Source of the DNA: Clostridia bacterium
Lineage (GTDB): Bacteria; Bacillota; Clostridia; Oscillospirales; Acutalibacteraceae
Assembly: GCA_017410195.1 (NCBI GenBank)
Contig: JAFQRF010000059.1
Coordinates: 1-64,000 of the forward strand
Direction: 5' to 3'
Length of the DNA stretch: 64,000 nt
Part shown: in pieces, positions 61,143 to 64,000 of the stretch
Layout of the letters: each line of letters opens with the position of its first letter
How positions within the stretch are numbered: position 1 is the stretch's first letter
Position numbers and translations under genes: made by a program
Notes under the pieces: model-generated
Seen by the model: the letters and a program-made list of their open reading frames with translations, nothing else
The model's database searches: none
Told to the model about the DNA's origin: nothing

Positions 61143-62093
61143 ATGGCAAAGATTATCGGACAGAACATTCCAAACATCCCCTGGCAGAAGAAGCCCGAAG
61201 GCTATCGCTATCCCGTCTGGCGCTACAGCGGCAATCCCATTATCACGCGTGACAATCTCTATATGGCAAACAGCATCTTCAACTCTGCTGTTGTACCTTA
61301 CGGCGACGGCTTTGCAGGCGTTTTCAGAGTTGACGTTATGAGCCGTGACCACACTCTTGTTGTCGGTTACAGCAAGGATGCAATTAACTGGGAGCTTGAG
61401 GAAAAAGTTATCTTCAGAGGCTACGACCCCAGACTTTGCGAAATCGACGGCAAATATTATCTTTCATGGGTTAACCTCACTCCCCACGGAACAACAATCG
61501 GCATCGCATATACCACCGATTTCAAGGAATGGACTCAGCTTGAGGATGCCTGCTATCCCGTTGCAAGAAACGGCGTTCTTTTCCCCAGAAAGGTAAATGA
61601 CGAATATCTTCTTCTTATCCGTCCCTGCGACAGAGGACACACTCCCTACGGCGACATTTTCCTCAGCCACAGCAAAGACCTTACCTATTGGGGCAAGCAC
61701 CGATTTGTTATGAAGCCCGAAAAGAACTGGGAAATGACAAAGGTCGGCGCAGGTCCGACTCCCATTGAAACCGACGAAGGCTGGCTGATGTTCTATCACG
61801 GTGTTCTCACAAGCTGCAACGGATTTACCTACGCAATGGGTGCCGCAATCCTCGATAAAGACGAGCCGTGGAAGGTTCTCCACAGAGCAGACTGCTTCCT
61901 GCTTGCTCCCCACGAGCTTTATGAGTTCGTCGGCGACGTTCCAAACGTTGTATTCCCCTGTGCAGCGCTTGCAGATGCCGAAAGCGGCAGAATCGCTATC
62001 TACTACGGCGCAGCGGATACAACCGTCGCCCTCGCATTCACTACCGTTGACGAAACAATCGACTTCATCAAAAGGAACGACCTTATCAAATAA
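61143..62093 (+). CDS. GH130 family beta-mannoside phosphorylase
   Basis: 316 residues, normal for GH130. Five-bladed propeller enzyme that cleaves beta-1,4-mannosides with phosphate to give mannose 1-phosphate. YDPRL (about 99-103) holds the proton-donor Asp, and RPCDRGHTPYGDIFLS and WGKHR resemble the group containing beta-1,4-mannosyl-N-acetylglucosamine phosphorylases; GAGPTPIETDEGW and MFYHGV complete the signature. No signal peptide. AGGAG upstream, 11 bp after the GTPase gene, so probably co-transcribed. Substrate (Man-GlcNAc or mannobiose) is inferred. Confidence 0.92.
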   Translation: MAKIIGQNIPNIPWQKKPEGYRYPVWRYSGNPIITRDNLYMANSIFNSAVVPYGDGFAGVFRVDVMSRDHTLVVGYSKDAINWELEEKVIFRGYDPRLCEIDGKYYLSWVNLTPHGTTIGIAYTTDFKEWTQLEDACYPVARNGVLFPRKVNDEYLLLIRPCDRGHTPYGDIFLSHSKDLTYWGKHRFVMKPEKNWEMTKVGAGPTPIETDEGWLMFYHGVLTSCNGFTYAMGAAILDKDEPWKVLHRADCFLLAPHELYEFVGDVPNVVFPCAALADAESGRIAIYYGAADTTVALAFTTVDETIDFIKRNDLIK

Positions 62094-62108
62094 TATTTCA
62101 CAAAAAAT

Positions 62109-62140
62109 ACTCCCGAAGAAGCTTCCGCTTTTTCGGGAGT
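62109..62140 (-). terminator. Terminator at the end of the rnf operon
   Basis: 9-bp stem ACTCCCGAA (62109-62117) / TTCGGGAGT (62132-62140). On the minus strand it is followed by ATTTTTTGT, so it mainly ends the rnf transcript; the plus side has only a weak T-run for the GH130 gene. Confidence 0.78.
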
Positions 62141-62154
62141 TATTGATTATAGGG

Positions 62155-62967
62155 TTACGCTCTCACGCCGAGAGTGACAACATCGATTGCACCGACGGGA
62201 CATTCTGCATGGCAGTTGCCGCAGCCTGTACACTTTTCGTAGTCAACCTTTGCACAGAATTTATCGATTGTGATTGCGCCTGCTTCGCAAGCCTTGACGC
62301 ACTTCATGCATCCGATACAGCCCGCCTTGCATTCCTTGCGGGTAATTGCGCCCTTATCATGATTCTTACAAAGCACAGCAGCTTTTGATTCTTCGAGGGG
62401 CATCATCTCAATAAGACCCTTCGGACAGGTTTTGACACACATCTTACAAGCCTTACACATATAAGGATTGATTCTTGCAATGCCATCGCAAATACTGATT
62501 GCATCATACTGACACGCTTCAACGCAGTCGCCGTAACCGATACATCCGTAGATGCATTCCTTTGGACCGCCGAAAATCTGAGCAGCCATTCGGCAGCTCT
62601 TAACACCTTGATATTCAAGCTTTATTTCCGCATTGACATTATGACCCTGGCAAAGAACAACAGCCGCCATGGGTTTAACCTCGCCTGCAGCAAGACCTGT
62701 GATTTCACCGATAGCCTTTGCGGTATCGTTTCCGCCGGGTGCGCAAAGTGCGGTATCCGTTGTTTCACCCTTTGAAAGTGCTGCAGCATAGCCGTCACAG
62801 CCCGAAAATCCGCACGCACCGCAGTTTGCGCCGGGAAGGCATTCTCTTATTGCTTCCGCTTTTTCGTCAACAGGTACCGCAAAAACCTTTGATGCGATTG
62901 ACAGTCCGAGACCTGCAATAAGACCGATGGCGGCAACGATTATAACTGCAATAATAATAGAGTTCAT
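62155..62967 (-). CDS. rnfB: Rnf complex iron-sulfur subunit RnfB
   Basis: Electron-input subunit of the ferredoxin:NAD+ oxidoreductase (Rnf), which couples reduced ferredoxin oxidation to Na+ or H+ export. 270 residues. One N-terminal membrane helix (about 4-26), a 4Fe-4S domain with CLPGANCGACGFSGC (43-57), then multiple ferredoxin-type CxxCxxCxxxC sets (MCKACKMCVKTCP, GCIGCMKCVKAC, KCTGCGNCHAECP). It is the last gene of the operon, 15 bp after rnfA, matching the usual order C-D-G-E-A-B. Confidence 0.96.
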   Translation of the reverse strand: MNSIIIAVIIVAAIGLIAGLGLSIASKVFAVPVDEKAEAIRECLPGANCGACGFSGCDGYAAALSKGETTDTALCAPGGNDTAKAIGEITGLAAGEVKPMAAVVLCQGHNVNAEIKLEYQGVKSCRMAAQIFGGPKECIYGCIGYGDCVEACQYDAISICDGIARINPYMCKACKMCVKTCPKGLIEMMPLEESKAAVLCKNHDKGAITRKECKAGCIGCMKCVKACEAGAITIDKFCAKVDYEKCTGCGNCHAECPVGAIDVVTLGVRA

Positions 62968-62982
62968 TATTCCGTTACCTCC

Positions 62983-63582
62983 TTATGCAAAGATTCCGTC
63001 AACAAGACCCGTAAAGCCCATGAACGAAAGAGAAACGATTGCCGCAGCAATAAGAACAATAGGAAGACCCTGAAGGAATTTAGGAATATCCGCGCCCTCA
63101 AGTCTGCTGCGTACGCCTGAGAAAATAACCATCGCAACCATAAAGCCGAGACCTGCACCAACGCTGTTAACCATTGATTCAGCAAAGTTGTAGCCCTTTG
63201 TTTGGTTGAGAAGAACAACACCGAGAACAGCGCAGTTTGTTGTGATAAGAGGAAGATAAATGCCGAGAGCGTTATAGAGAGGAGGCATAAACTTCTTGAG
63301 AATGAGTTCAACAAGCTGAACGAGAGCCGCAATAACAAGGATGAAAACGATTGTCTGGAGGTATTCCAGGTCGTTTGCAATAAGAAGATACTTGTTGATG
63401 GGGTATGTAACGGCAGTTGCAAGCGCCATAACGAAGATAACGGCCGCAGACATACCGACAGCGGTATTCAGCTTCTTTGAAACACCGAGGAAGGGGCAGA
63501 TTCCGAGGAATTTGCAGAGAACGAAGTTTTCGGTGAGAACCGAAGTCAGAATAATTGCAAGAAATGACTTTACAAGAATCAT
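62983..63582 (-). CDS. rnfA: Rnf complex membrane subunit RnfA
   Basis: 199 residues, six membrane helices, one of the two related ion-channel-like subunits (RnfA/RnfE). LTENFVLCKFLGICPFLGVS (about 16-35) contains the conserved Cys, and LPLITTNCAVLGV the second-half Cys, which together hold an Fe-S cluster within the membrane. The ATG at 63582 overlaps the rnfE stop as ATGA, with GGAGGG upstream inside rnfE; in-frame codons farther upstream lie in the rnfE tail and are not the start. Very secure. Confidence 0.95.
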   Translation of the reverse strand: MILVKSFLAIILTSVLTENFVLCKFLGICPFLGVSKKLNTAVGMSAAVIFVMALATAVTYPINKYLLIANDLEYLQTIVFILVIAALVQLVELILKKFMPPLYNALGIYLPLITTNCAVLGVVLLNQTKGYNFAESMVNSVGAGLGFMVAMVIFSGVRSRLEGADIPKFLQGLPIVLIAAAIVSLSFMGFTGLVDGIFA

Positions 63583-64000
63583 ACCGTCGCACCCTCCTTC
63601 TTTTCTTCGTCGCAGCCCTTGCCTTCTGCAAGAAGCGCGCAATTTTTAGCCATGGGACACGCCTGGCATCCGCCAAGCCCTGCCTTGGGTTTGCCCTTGC
63701 TCTCTGCAAGCTTGTTTGCGCAAGCCATAAGCAGACCGAAGGTAAGGAAACCGCCGGGAGCAAGGATGAATACTGTCATCGGGGTAAGATACTCTGTCCA
63801 GGGAAGAGTAAATCCGTTGAAACCGTTAAGTACGTTATCGCCGAAAAGCACAAGAAGATTCTGTGCGCCTGCGAGGAATGTACCTGCACCGAGAATTTCT
63901 CTGACGGAAGCCATACAGCAGAGCGCAATTGTGAAGCCGACACCCATACCAAGACCGTCAACTGCCGATGCGATAACGGAATTTTTGCCTGCGAATGCTT
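63579..64000 (-). CDS. rnfE: Rnf complex membrane subunit RnfE, C-terminal part (cut by window edge)
   Basis: Open from the window edge (first full codon at 63998) to the stop at 63579, about 139 residues; the N-terminus lies beyond 64000. DGLGMGVGFTIALCCMASVREILGAGTF in substance and the closing membrane helix TPMTVFILAPGGFLTFGLL match RnfE. The tail is unusual: after KPKAGLGGC it has CQACPMAKNCALLAEGKGC, a Cys-rich segment (four to five Cys) not needed for the core fold. It overlaps rnfA by 4 bp. Confidence 0.93.
   Translation of the reverse strand, partial: AFAGKNSVIASAVDGLGMGVGFTIALCCMASVREILGAGTFLAGAQNLLVLFGDNVLNGFNGFTLPWTEYLTPMTVFILAPGGFLTFGLLMACANKLAESKGKPKAGLGGCQACPMAKNCALLAEGKGCDEEKKEGATV

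Noticed and set aside
1..64000. tRNA, rRNA, insertion sequences or CRISPR arrays
   Set aside because: I looked through the intergenic gaps and saw no cloverleaf-like segment, transposase frame, terminal inverted repeats or regular direct repeats with spacers.

Overview
The window is bacterial chromosome, mid-40s % GC by eye, from an anaerobic Firmicute. The gene set points to class Clostridia, most likely an Oscillospiraceae/Ruminococcaceae-type gut bacterium: a dgt/dnaG/rpoD block, AddAB instead of RecBCD, a two-subunit GlgC/GlgD glycogen system, single-chain glycyl-tRNA synthetase, a biotin-dependent Na+-pumping decarboxylase, an Rnf complex, and cytoplasmic mannoside enzymes. The lineage is inferred from gene content and protein style, not from a marker-gene comparison. 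No rRNA or tRNA gene was seen.

Layout. 1-5.5 kb (minus): dgt, a secreted CHAP-domain protein, dnaG and the 5' part of rpoD, then a YigZ-family protein and rpmE. 5.6-12.5 kb (minus): addB-addA recombination nuclease. 12.7-21.7 kb: a CNNM/CorC transporter, a zinc-ribbon membrane protein, DUF1015, a D-lactate-type dehydrogenase and the argC-argJ-argB-argD operon with a clear promoter. 21.8-29.4 kb: an acyl-CoA-ligase-like enzyme, two XRE regulators, an LCP cell-wall ligase, a GH35 beta-galactosidase and a histidine-phosphatase-fold protein lacking its catalytic His. 29.4-36.1 kb (minus): glycogen operon glgB-glgC-glgD-(CAP-like surface protein)-glgA. 36.3-42.2 kb (plus): a zinc-ribbon/pseudokinase/PASTA protein, a FliB-type protein, a GH92 alpha-mannosidase and a ChbG/YdjC deacetylase.

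42.2-48.9 kb (minus) holds a compact phage head module: terS, terL, portal, protease, decoration protein, major capsid protein, two connectors, and a last gene with a fibre-like C-terminal domain. There is no integrase, repressor, tail, baseplate or lysis gene. It resembles a domesticated or capsid-forming element and is the most unusual block. The protease gene has GTT where a start codon is expected.

49.1-64 kb: mgtE behind a structured ~185-nt leader that ends in a terminator hairpin containing the Shine-Dalgarno sequence; a membrane-anchored XRE regulator fused to a lipase; glyQS; the oxaloacetate decarboxylase operon (alpha, gamma, biotin carrier, beta); pnuC behind a switch-like leader; a Tet(M)-like ribosomal protection GTPase on an apparently leaderless transcript; a GH130 mannoside phosphorylase; and the convergent end of an rnf operon (rnfE partial, rnfA, rnfB).

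How it fits together. OAD and Rnf both couple catabolism to ion gradients, typical of a fermenting anaerobe. GH92, ChbG and GH130 could together process intracellular N-glycan-type mannosides, though no transporter for them lies in the window. Several core operons contain an unexpected surface-protein gene (CHAP in dgt-dnaG-rpoD, CAP in glg).
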